The notes beneath the pieces were generated by a model. The model was not told the DNA's origin. It saw only the letters and a list, made by a program, of their open reading frames with translations, and did no database searches. Made by a program: the position numbers and the translations under genes. This document shows positions 63,801-64,000 of a stretch of DNA of 64,000 bases, piece by piece; position 1 is the stretch's first letter; the number at the start of each line of letters is the position of its first letter. Source of the stretch: CANRIN01 sp964493515 (GTDB lineage Bacteria; Bacillota; Clostridia; Oscillospirales; JAAYOS01); the NCBI GenBank assembly GCA_964493515.1, contig CAZBNJ010000001.1:62001-126000 (forward strand), read 5' to 3'.

Positions 63801-64000
63801 ACTATCTGCGGCGCGGTGTTCTGCGTCGCGTCGACCACTCTGCTCGATACTATCTCAAAATCGAAGTCGTCACTGTAATCGTCGCCGTCGTACACCGCGT
63901 CGATTATAAGCTGTTCGGACGGAGCGAGCTTTTCCATCGCGGCGGCGCGGTAGCTCATGCGCTCCTCCTCGCCCATTCCGTCTATATATATTAATGTACG
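1..64000 (-). CDS. Giant RCC1-propeller / Ig-like repeat protein, partial at both ends
   Basis: One reading frame (codons occupying plus-strand positions 2-4, 5-7 and so on, read right to left) is open through the window, giving at least 21,333 residues. I translated it by eye almost end to end and met no stop. About 170 RCC1-type repeats fall in groups of seven, each group followed by an Ig-like/BIG2-type divider. RCC1 groups are known to form seven-bladed beta-propellers that bind proteins; secreted bacterial relatives include the beta-lactamase inhibitor BLIP-II. No enzyme motif, transmembrane helix, signal peptide or sorting signal is visible. Cysteine is rare outside a few CxxC knuckles, and acidic Thr/Pro linkers occur, which fits an extracellular protein. 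Both termini lie outside the window: the left edge cuts propeller Y in its fifth blade. The frame never shifts, so this is not a decayed gene. Function unknown; a long adhesive or sensory surface fibre is the best inference. Confidence 0.96.
866..1369 (-). other. Ig-like divider before propeller Y
   Basis: R-T-T-N-G-F-N-V-I lies at about 1,128-1,155. S-L-D-T-S-V-A-T-V (about 1,033-1,060), T-Y-V-V-A-E-Y (about 960-980) and F-V-K-V-N-V-M-P (about 905-928) follow. A Lys/Glu/Ser linker leads into V-Y-P-Q-V-A-G-G. Confidence 0.77.
1370..2750 (-). repeat. RCC1 propeller X (7 blades)
   Basis: Blade cores lie near 2,690, 2,495, 2,335, 1,985, 1,785, 1,650 and 1,465. They include W-G-N-N-A-D-G-I-L-G, W-G-L-N-N-Y-G-V-L-G, W-G-D-N-T-Y-G-Q-L-G and W-G-T-N-N-Y-G-A-L-G. 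Blade 5 (V-W-G-G-G-S-A-T) is degenerate. Blade 6 has lost its W-G but keeps N-R-G-Q-L-G-L-G. Confidence 0.9.
2751..3479 (-). other. Divider before propeller X, helical then beta
   Basis: About 240 residues. The first third is helical (E-L-A-Y-A-A-I-I-T-L-T-D-N-M-A-E-L and F-A-A-A-E-I-L-A-R-H-G-F). The rest is mixed, with G-D-N-Q-A-F-V-I-K-K-D near 3,140-3,175, D-D-L-E-I-S-S-S-T near 3,040-3,065 and Y-N-V-G-T-V-T-V-S near 2,928-2,955. G-F-N-L is absent. An unusual divider, perhaps carrying a helical insert. Confidence 0.6.
3480..4835 (-). repeat. RCC1 propeller W (7 blades)
   Basis: Blades lie near 4,775, 4,600, 4,300, 4,205, 4,035, 3,895 and 3,655. Blades 1, 6 and 7 keep Q-L-G. Blades 2 to 5 (W-G-S-N-T-A-Y-A-M, A-W-G-E-V-G, V-Y-L-I-D-T-N, V-Y-N-Y-N-S-T) are shortened. 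The seven-blade count rests on their x-G-x-V-Y strands. Confidence 0.78.
4836..5254 (-). other. Ig-like divider before propeller W
   Basis: L-L-S-A-F-A-L-S-N-E-G-Y-I-N-V-F-D (about 5,078-5,130) replaces the G-F-N-L region. E-V-S-S-S-S-A-V-V-T-V (about 5,025-5,058), G-S-A-I-I-T-V (about 4,920-4,945) and F-L-V-T-I-T-P (about 4,875-4,898) follow. Confidence 0.74.
5255..6641 (-). repeat. RCC1 propeller V (7 blades)
   Basis: Blade cores lie near 6,585, 6,425, 6,245, 6,025, 5,785, 5,560 and 5,345, the most regular spacing in the window (about 160-240 bases). Examples are W-G-R-N-D-M-G-Q-L-G and W-G-G-N-D-Y-G-Q-L-G-L-G. Blade 2 has G-Q-V-G, blade 5 G-E-L-G and blade 6 G-Q-M-G. Confidence 0.95.
6642..7279 (-). 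other. Ig-like divider before propeller V
   Basis: L-L-R-L-D-M-L-I-R-G-A-A-E-Y (about 7,045-7,090) stands where the lead-in helix or strand normally is, without G-F-N-L. F-R-F-V-I-Q-S-G-D-T-E-I-I (about 6,935-6,975) and G-S-V-T-M-I-I-Y-D (about 6,850-6,880) follow. A Thr/Val/Glu-rich linker (about 6,665-6,770) completes it. Confidence 0.65.
7280..8657 (-). repeat. RCC1 propeller U (7 blades, degenerate)
   Basis: Blade strands lie near 8,585 (W-G-S-S-A-S-R-G), 8,450 (V-Y-N-Y-Y-N-A-Y-G), 8,330 (D-G-S-F-D-T-Y), 8,120 (F-G-Y-Y-P-N-T-S), 7,950 (G-T-N-G-G-G-Q-L-G), 7,780 (W-A-W-G-L-Y-A-G) and 7,385 (S-D-S-D-S-R-S-G-L-G). Only blade 5 is canonical. The total of seven depends on accepting the second and third. 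Confidence 0.7.
8658..9311 (-). other. Ig-like divider before propeller U
   Basis: V-D-T-F-N-A-I-A (about 9,130-9,155) is a weak G-F-N-L equivalent. F-S-S-T-N-P-R-L-I-S-F (about 9,038-9,070), A-Y-I-Q-V-E-D (about 8,950-8,975) and a strand with A-R-I-R-V-E-F-F follow. A Tyr-rich beta extension (about 8,690-8,880) precedes the next blade. Confidence 0.68.
9312..11002 (-). repeat. RCC1 propeller T (7 blades, distal half degenerate)
   Basis: Blades 1 and 2 near 10,940 and 10,770 are canonical (W-G-Y-N-G-Y-G-Q-L-G and W-G-L-N-T-S-G-Q-L-G). Later ones near 10,615, 10,375, 9,830, 9,625 and 9,425 keep only G-D-N, G-S-Y-S-G, G-S-N-A-S, W-G-E-D-R and F-G-L-N-S-S. A possible extra degenerate blade (D-G-T-H-T-Y near 10,150) makes the count seven or eight. 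Confidence 0.75.
11003..11721 (-). other. Ig-like divider before propeller T
   Basis: A Thr-rich linker (S-T-S-T-T-T-K-T-T, about 11,487-11,515) lies in its first half, so the G-F-N-L element is lost. V-I-S-S-D-E-S-I-L-R-V (about 11,178-11,212) is the best match to the second motif in the window. G-E-V-T-V-L-I-R-H (about 11,090-11,118) and I-F-R-V-E-V-R-P close it. Confidence 0.77.
11722..13606 (-). repeat. RCC1 propeller S (7 blades)
   Basis: Blade cores lie near 13,540, 13,205, 12,950, 12,465, 12,205, 12,045 and 11,840. Blade 2 has G-E-L-G and blade 6 G-Q-F-G. Blades 3, 4 and 7 (Y-W-G-N-S-G-V-Y, W-G-M-N-T-D-Y-N, A-T-G-T-D-N-T-T) are degenerate. A G-M-G-K-L-G near 12,610 lacks its D-G-x-V strand and is not counted. 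Loops after blades 1 and 2 are aromatic-rich. Confidence 0.87.
13085..13140 (-). other. His/Cys/Trp cluster in a loop of propeller S
   Basis: The loop after blade 2 reads F-M-W-H-C-H-S-W-H-S-G-C-H-D-Q-W: four His, two Cys and three Trp in 16 residues. Such clustering is typical of metal-binding or redox-sensitive loops; the role is inferred from composition only. Confidence 0.6.
13607..14361 (-). other. Ig-like divider before propeller S (extended)
   Basis: N-A-F-N-S-N-S-S (about 14,180-14,205) takes the G-F-N-L place. K-Q-L-R-V-D-A-S-R-W-V-V-Y (about 14,120-14,160), T-V-T-I-I-I-G-G (about 14,035-14,060) and D-T-D-I-A-V-A-E-Y (about 13,945-13,973) follow. An acidic Thr-rich linker (E-K-T-E-G-G-V-T-T-T-T-T) lies near 13,690-13,735. 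Confidence 0.62.
14362..15957 (-). repeat. RCC1 propeller R (7 blades)
   Basis: Blade cores lie near 15,885, 15,565, 15,395, 15,215, 15,005, 14,785 and 14,490. Six of seven keep Q-L-G; blade 5 has Y-R-Q-L-T and blade 7 Y-Y-Q-L-G. W-G-Q-N-N-Y-G-Q-L-G and W-G-Q-N-T-S-G-Q-L-G share the less common W-G-Q-N start. Confidence 0.94.
15958..16671 (-). other. Ig-like divider before propeller R (extended)
   Basis: Y-M-Y-I-Y-K-E-N-T-H-L-Q-Y-D-T-G-F-A-L-Y-P lies at about 16,405-16,465. S-S-D-E-V-W-T-S-V (about 16,360-16,385) and G-R-T-T-I-T-I-A (about 16,155-16,180) follow. Thr/Asp-rich linkers extend it to about 240 residues. Confidence 0.72.
16672..18378 (-). repeat. RCC1 propeller Q (7 blades)
   Basis: Blade cores lie near 18,320, 18,100, 17,910, 17,695, 17,430, 17,045 and 16,790. 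Blade 1 has G-R-I-G, blade 2 G-Q-I-G and blade 5 (S-N-S-N-N-L-L-G) no Gln. Blade 7 reads W-G-T-N-R-V-G, a short insert, then G-Q-L-G-D. Confidence 0.92.
18379..18837 (-). other. Ig-like divider before propeller Q
   Basis: Y-T-V-D-L-S-K-M-Y-V-M-N-Y-T-G-F-N-S-S lies at about 18,677-18,735. V-L-D-P-S-I-V-T-W-Y (about 18,555-18,585) and A-A-T-I-T-Y-D-Y (about 18,465-18,490) follow. L/S replaces L after G-F-N. Confidence 0.75.
18838..20672 (-). repeat. RCC1 propeller P (7 blades)
   Basis: Blade cores lie near 20,605, 20,395, 20,208, 20,043, 19,820, 19,147 and 18,930. Blades 1-5 are tightly spaced (about 165-225 bases apart), with W-G-D-N-S-Y-G-Q-L-G-I-G first. Blade 6 has G-Q-L-A and blade 7 G-A-L-G. 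A cysteine-containing insert separates blades 5 and 6. Confidence 0.93.
19200..19645 (-). other. Zinc-knuckle insert in propeller P
   Basis: Between blades 5 and 6 lie Y-T-C-P-V-C-G-G-T-H-Y (about 19,608-19,640), D-E-C-W-C-G-N-T-H-Y (about 19,312-19,342) and Y-C-P-N-T-L (about 19,238-19,255). About 85 residues of beta-type sequence separate the first two. Two near-identical C-G-x-T-H-Y ends suggest paired halves of a metal site. Confidence 0.63.
20673..21089 (-). other. Ig-like divider before propeller P
   Basis: Y-Q-V-D-W-S-D-M-D-Q-I-Y-I-K-G-F-N-L-Y lies at about 20,908-20,963. M-Y-S-S-N-E-D-V-V-K-V (about 20,833-20,866) and G-R-A-T-V-S-F-F-I-V (about 20,750-20,780) follow. Confidence 0.78.
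21600..21750 (-). other. Short helical insert between blades 5 and 6 of propeller O
   Basis: Ala/Lys-rich sequence (A-K-V-Y-Y-D-A-V-D-A-A-I-A-A-N-K and A-K-A-V-K-A-A-A-S-T-L-K-Y) of about 50 residues reads as one helical hairpin. Its composition is similar to the longer helical inserts in propellers C and O. Confidence 0.55.
22970..23429 (-). other. BspA-like leucine-rich stretch in propeller O
   Basis: Following the helical insert are the phrases G-A-F-A-G-T-S-F-I-I-E-E-V-Y-L (about 23,180-23,230) and G-A-F-A-G-A-N-V-E-L-V-T (about 22,998-23,035). They match the G-A-F-x-G-x-x-x-L-x-x-V/I pattern of BspA/LRR_5 repeats. A-E-A-G-Q-L-E-K-L-T-V-P-S (about 23,290-23,330) fits too. Only two or three degenerate repeats are seen. 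Confidence 0.55.
23430..24880 (-). other. Long helical insert in propeller O
   Basis: About 480 residues rich in Ala, Leu, Thr, Asp and Glu follow blade 1, with repeated helix-like stretches (A-A-A-A-A-K-T-A-L-E-A-L, A-L-S-T-A-L-T-A-L-S-D-A-A and A-L-K-A-A-V-D-A-L-I-A-K-I). A short acidic Pro-rich break (G-D-G-D-G-D-D-E-P-E-P-P) lies at about 24,000-24,045. The pattern resembles FIVAR-type three-helix repeats, but I cannot confirm the family. Confidence 0.62.
25046..25671 (-). other. Ig-like divider before propeller O
   Basis: S-I-F-E-E-S-Y-K-G-F-N-A-L-W lies at about 25,405-25,450. F-F-V-S-D-E-S-I-L-T-V (about 25,312-25,345) and G-S-F-R-V-T-V-Y (about 25,075-25,098) follow. The middle is longer than usual and Asn/Gly-rich. 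Confidence 0.78.
25672..27973 (-). repeat. RCC1 propeller N (7 blades)
   Basis: Blade cores lie near 27,910, 27,440, 27,255, 27,015, 26,755, 26,455 and 25,780. Blade 2 (W-G-Y-N-S-P-V-V-P-G) and blade 5 (W-G-G-Y-T-Y-R-Q-Q) are degenerate. A W-G-D-A-S-R-A-A-S near 26,090 lacks the preceding D-G-x-V strand and is not counted. The loop between blades 6 and 7 (about 25,830-26,400) is rich in Trp, Tyr, His and Ser. Confidence 0.86.
27600..27800 (-). other. Zinc-ribbon-like insert in propeller N
   Basis: Between blades 1 and 2, V-I-C-P-I-C-E-A-E-H-S (about 27,762-27,795) is followed after about 42 residues by F-K-C-A-C-G-Y-T-F (about 27,626-27,655). The arrangement C-x-x-C-x-x-x-H, spacer, C-x-C-G matches a zinc ribbon in outline. 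Confidence 0.62.
27974..28491 (-). other. Ig-like divider before propeller N
   Basis: V-A-I-S-V-S-D-L-V-S-R-Y-L-A-G-F-D-L-Y lies at about 28,293-28,350. V-D-E-T-L-I-T-R-V (about 28,200-28,228) and G-G-T-M-V-R-I-S-Y (about 28,095-28,120) follow. Asp replaces Asn in the G-F-N-L element. Confidence 0.76.
28492..30157 (-). repeat. RCC1 propeller M (7 blades)
   Basis: Blade cores lie near 30,095, 29,885, 29,550, 29,350, 29,145, 28,850 and 28,615. They include W-G-N-N-R-N-G-A-I-G, W-G-Y-N-N-R-G-Q-L-G-D-G-T and W-G-S-N-A-S-G-Q-L-G. Blades 3, 5 and 7 carry Q-Q-L-G, S-E-L-G and Y-K-L-G. The first-blade opening P-M-V-A-N-G-E-N is typical. Confidence 0.93.
30158..30742 (-). other. Ig-like divider before propeller M
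   Basis: G-L-L-E-T-Y-L-A-G-F-N-L-L-A-N-G lies at about 30,410-30,460. T-S-A-D-T-S-V-I-T (about 30,325-30,352) and G-T-T-S-V-R-L-E-N (about 30,230-30,255) follow. Confidence 0.77.
30743..32730 (-). repeat. RCC1 propeller L (7 blades, insert after blade 4)
   Basis: Blade cores lie near 32,670, 32,490, 32,360, 32,175, 31,475, 31,110 and 30,850. Blades 2 and 3 (W-I-M-G-N-Y-P and V-Y-T-W-K-L) are degenerate, blade 4 has G-Q-L-A and blade 7 Y-K-L-G. Between blades 4 and 5 (31,560-32,100) lies about 180 residues of beta-rich, Asp/Thr-rich sequence without RCC1 motifs. Confidence 0.85.
32731..33209 (-). other. Ig-like divider before propeller L
   Basis: L-G-D-L-Y-A-R-F-A-A-G-F-N-L-Y-G lies at about 33,027-33,075. 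A-S-S-D-P-S-V-A-V-V follows at about 32,935-32,965, and an alternating hydrophobic strand with I-V-V-T-F-T closes near 32,755. Confidence 0.78.
33210..34716 (-). repeat. RCC1 propeller K (7 blades)
   Basis: Blade cores lie near 34,655, 34,490, 34,275, 34,080, 33,815, 33,555 and 33,290. Blade 1 (W-A-W-G-Y-N-G-Y-G-Q-L-G-D-G-T) is the canonical RCC1 consensus. Blade 2 has G-A-L-G and blade 4 R-R-L-G. Blade 5 (Y-Y-L-G-N-L) is degenerate and is followed by a Ser/Asn-rich stretch. Confidence 0.92.
34717..35309 (-). other. Ig-like divider before propeller K
   Basis: L-V-I-D-T-T-L-I-K-Q-L-F-T-T-G-F-V-L-Y lies at about 35,078-35,130. L-T-S-S-N-T-A-V-A-V-V (about 34,922-34,955) and G-Q-V-N-I-L-V-K-Y (about 34,820-34,850) follow. 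Confidence 0.75.
35310..36855 (-). repeat. RCC1 propeller J (7 blades)
   Basis: Blade cores lie near 36,795, 36,690, 36,545, 36,345, 35,905, 35,715 and 35,475. Blades 1-3 are degenerate (W-G-A-G-A, Y-S-W-T-G-S-S, F-G-V-G-I-S-G). Blades 4, 5 and 7 are canonical G-Q-L-G. A Pro/Thr/Glu-rich acidic linker (T-P-D-P-D-E-T-E-G-D) lies between blades 4 and 5 at about 36,060-36,170. Confidence 0.85.
36856..37479 (-). other. Ig-like divider before propeller J (divergent)
   Basis: V-W-S-H-G-L-N-M-Y replaces the G-F-N-L element at about 37,285-37,312. S-D-P-R-M-A-E-I (about 37,145-37,170), G-T-F-T-V-S-V-Y (about 37,070-37,095) and a Glu/Asp/Thr-rich linker (about 36,880-37,010) follow. Confidence 0.62.
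37480..39738 (-). repeat. RCC1 propeller I (7 blades, strongly degenerate, aromatic-rich)
   Basis: Blades are recognised mainly by D-G-x-x-Y/W strands near 39,675, 39,290, 38,900, 38,770, 38,350, 37,900 and 37,700. Only some keep W-G (W-G-S-N-E-F, F-W-G-W-Q-Y-S-H-G, W-S-W-G-N-G-N-A). None keeps a full G-Q-L-G. Tyr and Trp are very frequent, above all at 39,100-39,300 and 39,480-39,680. The blade count is less certain than elsewhere. Confidence 0.65.
39739..40296 (-). other. Ig-like divider before propeller I
   Basis: F-I-E-I-D-L-Y-D-A-F-V-R-I-N-Y-G-F-N-L-R lies at about 40,037-40,095. V-E-S-S-D-E-S-S-V-V (about 39,965-39,995) and G-E-V-R-V-L-I-A (about 39,845-39,870) follow. This is a textbook example of the divider. 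Confidence 0.8.
40297..41841 (-). repeat. RCC1 propeller H (7 blades, partly degenerate)
   Basis: Blade cores lie near 41,785, 41,660, 41,550, 41,345, 40,925, 40,660 and 40,385. Blades 1-4 are degenerate (for example W-A-S-G-A-N-I-F-S-E-Q and V-I-G-G-V-D-G-Q-G-D). Blades 5 and 6 use G-E-L-G and G-E-I-G, and blade 7 ends Y-Q-F-G. The strand pattern D-G-x-V/L-F/W and the A-G-x-x-x-x-A turns still mark seven units. Confidence 0.8.
41842..42387 (-). other. Ig-like divider before propeller H
   Basis: Y-Y-I-N-F-S-D-I-Y-E-E-D-Y-N-A-F-N-L lies at about 42,125-42,180. I-S-A-D-E-T-V-A-V-V (about 42,035-42,065) and G-E-T-T-I-T-V-G (about 41,965-41,990) follow. Apart from A-F-N-L this is a canonical divider. 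Confidence 0.78.
42388..43945 (-). repeat. RCC1 propeller G (7 blades)
   Basis: Blade cores lie near 43,890, 43,725, 43,540, 43,325, 43,145, 42,945 and 42,480. Blade 1 replaces the G-Q-L-G turn with D-T-N-R-D-G-A-Y-E, a calcium-loop-like sequence. Blade 7 (Y-I-S-G-H-Y-D-W-G-K-Y) is degenerate and follows a cysteine-knuckle insert. Confidence 0.9.
42590..42895 (-). other. Cysteine-knuckle insert in propeller G
   Basis: About 100 residues lie between blades 6 and 7. Four cysteine motifs appear in order: D-C-P-C-G-T-L-H (about 42,873-42,893), V-C-P-N-T-G (about 42,812-42,826), V-C-T-E-C-T-E-E-H (about 42,676-42,700) and V-C-P-T-T-G (about 42,607-42,620). The alternation of C-x-C/C-x-x-C-x-x-x-H with C-P-x-T-G suggests two duplicated zinc-ribbon halves. 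Confidence 0.62.
43946..44384 (-). other. Ig-like divider before propeller G
   Basis: H-E-R-F-Y-S-S-F-N-L-I-G lies at about 44,170-44,205. Y-S-S-S-D-P-V-V-A-D-F follows at about 44,100-44,135, and Y-E-V-I-V-I-P closes near 43,980. This divider has S-F-N-L in place of G-F-N-L. Confidence 0.75.
44385..46757 (-). repeat. RCC1 propeller F (7 blades)
   Basis: Blade cores lie near 46,700, 46,520, 46,200, 45,820, 45,620, 44,715 and 44,480. Blade 1 (W-G-R-W-Q-T-G) is degenerate; blade 2 has G-Q-T-G and blade 4 G-K-V-G. Blade 7 (F-T-G-R-N-Q-E-S-Q-G) has lost its Leu. An insert of about 850 bases separates blades 5 and 6. Confidence 0.88.
44730..45560 (-). other. Insert in propeller F with a CxC-type knuckle
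   Basis: About 275 residues lie between blades 5 and 6. They are Tyr/Asp-rich and largely beta, with an acidic patch (Y-V-E-N-E-D-D-D-A-V). N-C-G-C-D-G-G-H-S lies at about 44,860-44,890, and a single F-Y-C-P-I-N-E-T-W-E-H at about 44,745-44,780 could supply a third Cys and a His. Together they resemble a small metal site. Confidence 0.5.
46758..47236 (-). other. Ig-like divider before propeller F
   Basis: I-K-L-K-D-A-V-E-L-Y-R-S-G-F-N-L-M lies at about 47,015-47,065. V-S-S-D-E-S-I-V-R-V (about 46,940-46,970) is a near-perfect match to the divider consensus. V-I-G-L-I-R-V-E-V-L closes it near 46,800-46,830. Confidence 0.8.
47237..49944 (-). repeat. RCC1 propeller E (7 blades, large insert after blade 2)
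   Basis: Blade cores lie near 49,885, 49,700, 48,135, 47,965, 47,730, 47,500 and 47,325. Blade 2 (K-V-Y-V-V-G-E-L) is degenerate and is followed by an insert of about 1.4 kb with cysteine knuckles. Blade 5 reads V-G-S-N-K-Y-W-Q-L-G if counted from 47,500, an unusual W in the core. Confidence 0.88.
48290..49660 (-). other. Insert in propeller E with four cysteine knuckles
   Basis: About 455 residues are inserted between blades 2 and 3. The cysteine pairs are C-P-N-P-S-C-T-E-H-A-N-H (about 49,310-49,347), C-S-E-C (about 48,815-48,837), C-P-N-D-S-C-H (about 48,490-48,512) and C-V-D-C-G-H (about 48,350-48,378). The last two lie about 40 residues apart, as in a zinc ribbon. The rest is beta-rich. 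Metal binding is inferred from spacing only. Confidence 0.6.
49945..50364 (-). other. Ig-like divider before propeller E
   Basis: Y-L-H-I-D-L-Q-Q-I-I-Y-L-S-R-L-G-F-N-L-L ends at about 50,168. L-D-E-T-I-L-I-Q-V follows near 50,100-50,130, and V-L-L-R-V-E-V-V closes it near 49,965. This is a canonical, compact divider of about 140 residues. Confidence 0.78.
50365..52117 (-). repeat. RCC1 propeller D (7 blades)
   Basis: Blade cores lie near 52,055, 51,785, 51,540, 51,340, 51,200, 50,900 and 50,445. Blade 2 has G-A-L-G and blade 4 G-Q-F-G. Blade 6 (F-A-Y-G-Y-D-G-D then G-A-L-G-N-Y) has its core split by about 12 extra residues. A Glu/Pro-rich acidic linker (E-E-P-E-Q-P-D and G-E-E-P-E-E-P) sits between blades 6 and 7 at about 50,670-50,770. 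Confidence 0.92.
52118..52741 (-). other. Ig-like divider before propeller D
   Basis: Y-V-Q-F-D-L-E-D-V-L-Y-S-Y-R-S-G-F-N-L ends at about 52,521. It is followed by A-A-S-D-P-A-T-L-D-V (about 52,455-52,485), then a Ser/Gly/Asp-rich linker (S-G-G-S-G-D-I-D-A-S-D-P-D, about 52,200-52,260) before A-M-P-M-V-V-A-G. Confidence 0.75.
53890..54450 (-). other. Mixed helical insert between blades 3 and 4 of propeller C
   Basis: The insert starts with a divider-like N-G-F-N-L-D-A-S-L-L (about 54,410-54,440) and a degenerate strand (G-K-V-F-V-I-I-G-G). It continues as helical sequence rich in Tyr and Ala (E-Y-V-R-A-L-A-L-Y-V-A-A-C and Y-T-A-A-L-A-Q-Y-K-A-R-Y). It could be a divider remnant followed by a helical hairpin. 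Confidence 0.55.
54590..54850 (-). other. Helical insert between blades 2 and 3 of propeller C
   Basis: About 80 residues rich in Ala, Glu, Lys and Asp (A-E-E-I-A-D-A-F-A-A-A-E-D-L, then A-V-A-D-Y-T-D-K-K-I-D-A-A-E-L), consistent with a two-helix hairpin or coiled coil. It is FIVAR-like in composition only. It should project from the propeller rim as an arm. Confidence 0.65.
55165..55580 (-). other. Ig-like divider before propeller C
   Basis: This divider carries M-E-R-Y-I-S-D-F-R-L-I in the G-F-N-L position (about 55,480-55,510), then T-S-S-E-P-D-V-I-I-A (about 55,345-55,375) and G-S-G-R-S-T-I-R-V-Y (about 55,260-55,290). This order is the standard one for dividers in this protein. Confidence 0.75.
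55581..58261 (-). other. Large beta-rich region of about 890 residues without RCC1 repeats
   Basis: This is the longest stretch without RCC1 blades. It is beta-rich, with many Tyr and Asp and several strand-turn repeats, and probably holds several extracellular beta-sandwich domains. A calcium-type loop, D-S-D-N-D-G-E-F-D, lies at about 57,121-57,152, and a looser D-Y-N-G-N-F-D-P-D-D stretch near 55,998-56,025. An Ala/Met-rich stretch (M-N-A-A-A-A-V-A-P-M) lies near 55,690-55,740. I cannot assign a family. The left part (55,581-55,900) may be a linker into the following divider. Confidence 0.6.
58262..59788 (-). repeat. RCC1 propeller B (7 blades)
   Basis: Blade cores lie near 59,730, 59,490, 59,300, 59,075, 58,865, 58,590 and 58,350. 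All seven keep the Q-L-G core, for example W-G-A-N-N-Y-G-Q-L-G-I-G and W-G-D-N-T-R-G-Q-L-G-L-G. This is one of the best-preserved propellers in the window. Confidence 0.95.
59789..60384 (-). other. Ig-like divider before propeller B
   Basis: A charged lead-in (T-L-T-I-T-D-K-Q-D-L-V-V) is followed by Y-Y-S-V-G-F-N-L near 60,114-60,140. The S-S-D-E-S-like motif is not obvious, and an Asp/Glu-rich stretch takes its place before A-T-P-T-I-G-A-G opens the next propeller. Confidence 0.6.
60385..61996 (-). repeat. RCC1 propeller A (7 blades)
   Basis: Seven blade cores lie near 61,930, 61,760, 61,590, 61,380, 61,060, 60,830 and 60,545. The first reads A-W-G-N-N-S-N-R-Q-L-G and the fourth W-G-S-N-Q-H-G-Q-L-G. 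Blade 7 (F-G-K-N-D-G-Q-A-P-G) has lost the Leu. The run closes with Y-P-I-L-V-G. Loops after blades 4 and 6 are lengthened, the former carrying a Gly/Ser-rich stretch. Confidence 0.9.
61997..62660 (-). other. Divider before propeller A (two Ig-like units, divergent)
   Basis: About 220 residues of predicted beta structure. One unit ends with V-V-A-N-I-T-V-L-S-F near 62,340. The next carries I-L-D-E-R-V-A-T-I (about 62,180) and G-R-T-S-I-Y-I-I-A (about 62,100), the alternating pattern of BIG2-type domains. The G-F-N-L motif of later dividers is absent. It leads directly into the first A-V-P-Q-V-V-S-G blade. Confidence 0.6.
62680..63350 (-). other. Acidic low-complexity linker
   Basis: This stretch is rich in Asp, Glu, Asn, Ser, Thr and Pro, with internal echoes such as A-P-T-D-D-T-D (twice within 63,030-63,110) and E-V-G-G-D (about 62,950-63,015, twice). 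A short beta-like island (A-L-S-I-D-D-T-L-S-A-Y-F-R-V) lies near 62,850-62,910. Codons are AT-richer than elsewhere (AAT, GAT, AAA). It probably acts as a flexible spacer between the N-terminal part and the first Ig-like divider. Confidence 0.75.
63371..63711 (-). repeat. Two-copy Q-Q-x-L-Y-E-x-W / Y-D-L-S-Y-F-E repeat with S/T linker
   Basis: Two related units sit about 65 residues apart. The first (about 63,566-63,662, with a lead-in to about 63,700) reads V-Q-Q-F-L-Y-E-M-W-K-E-G-T-L-T-Q then Y-D-L-S-Y-F-E-Q-G. The second (about 63,371-63,460) reads T-Q-Q-L-L-Y-E-L-W-Q-G-G-L-T-Q then Y-D-L-S-Y-F-E-K-G. Both follow an A-x-E-x-x-E lead-in and are joined by a Ser/Thr/Asn-rich linker. The units look amphipathic-helical. 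More copies may lie to the right of the window. Family not recognised. Confidence 0.75.
63712..64000 (-). other. N-terminal-most visible segment, unassigned
   Basis: This is the first part of the protein visible. It has a short helical-looking stretch (E-E-E-R-M-S-Y-R-A-A-A-M-E-K-L) followed by alternating hydrophobic residues typical of beta strands (F-D-F-E-I-V-S-S and I-V-C-E-F-N-V-I-W-T-G). I do not recognise the family. The frame is open to the window edge, so this is not the proven N-terminus. A purine-rich GGAGGAG lies just before the Met codon at 63,958, but no signal peptide follows it. Confidence 0.5.

Noticed and set aside
63941..63960. Possible start codon at 63,958 with a GGAGGAG sequence five bases upstream
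   Set aside because: The purines encode Glu-Glu-Glu in the open frame, no signal peptide follows, and the frame continues upstream to the edge. Cannot be excluded without more sequence.
1..64000. Assembly artefact from collapsed or looped repeats
   Set aside because: Modules differ strongly in DNA and protein sequence, and inserts are unique to single modules, so a looped repeat would not give this pattern.
1..64000. Eukaryotic RCC1 (chromatin-bound Ran exchange factor)
   Set aside because: No introns, 25 propellers with Ig-like dividers, and a bacterial-type architecture. The RCC1 fold is used widely for other binding roles.
1..64000. tRNA, rRNA, promoters, terminators, insertion sequences
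   Set aside because: None seen; all sequence is accounted for as coding sequence of one gene.

Overview
The whole 64,000-base window lies inside one minus-strand coding sequence that is open at both edges. Read from base 64,000 down to base 2 it gives 21,333 complete codons, and I found no in-frame stop and no change of frame. At about 108 Da per residue this is roughly 2.3 MDa of protein, with neither the true start nor the true stop in view. I see no other gene, RNA gene, CRISPR array, insertion sequence, promoter or terminator. The long open frames on the plus strand are codon-register shadows of this gene.

The protein is built from two alternating parts. The first is a run of RCC1-type repeats (core A-G-x-x-H-x-x-A-L-x-x-D-G-x-V-W-x-W-G-x-N-x-x-G-Q-L-G). 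The second is an Ig-like/BIG2-type divider that usually carries a G-F-N-L motif and then an S-S-D-E-S-I-L-like motif. RCC1 repeats fold into seven-bladed beta-propellers. Counted by eye, each complete run here holds seven repeats, so each looks like one whole propeller. I count 24 complete propellers (A to X, right to left) and the first five blades of a 25th (Y) cut by the left edge. The mean module length, propeller plus divider, is about 2.55 kb or 850 residues.

Layout from N-terminus (right) to C-terminus (left): 63.7-64.0 kb, an unassigned segment; 63.37-63.71 kb, two copies of a short Q-Q-x-L-Y-E-x-W / Y-D-L-S-Y-F-E repeat; 62.7-63.35 kb, an acidic S/T/D/N-rich linker; 62.0-62.66 kb, the first divider; then propellers A to Y. 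Extra material is inserted at a few places: a beta-rich region of about 890 residues with a calcium-type loop (55.6-58.3 kb), helical segments (54.6-54.8, 53.9-54.3, 23.4-24.9, 21.6-21.75, 3.2-3.5 kb), a BspA-like leucine-rich stretch (23 kb), zinc-knuckle inserts in propellers E, F, G, N and P, and aromatic-rich loops.

Composition is GC-rich, roughly 60% by eye. Leu TTA/CTA and Ser TCA are nearly absent, and Ile ATA is common. RCC1 plus BIG2-like architecture with these codons suggests a bacterium, perhaps an uncultured Bacillota/Clostridia member from an anaerobic or gut habitat; this host call is an inference and weak. The likely role is a very long secreted or surface-attached binding fibre. 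No catalytic domain was recognised. A signal peptide and a cell-wall or membrane anchor would have to lie beyond the right and left edges respectively.
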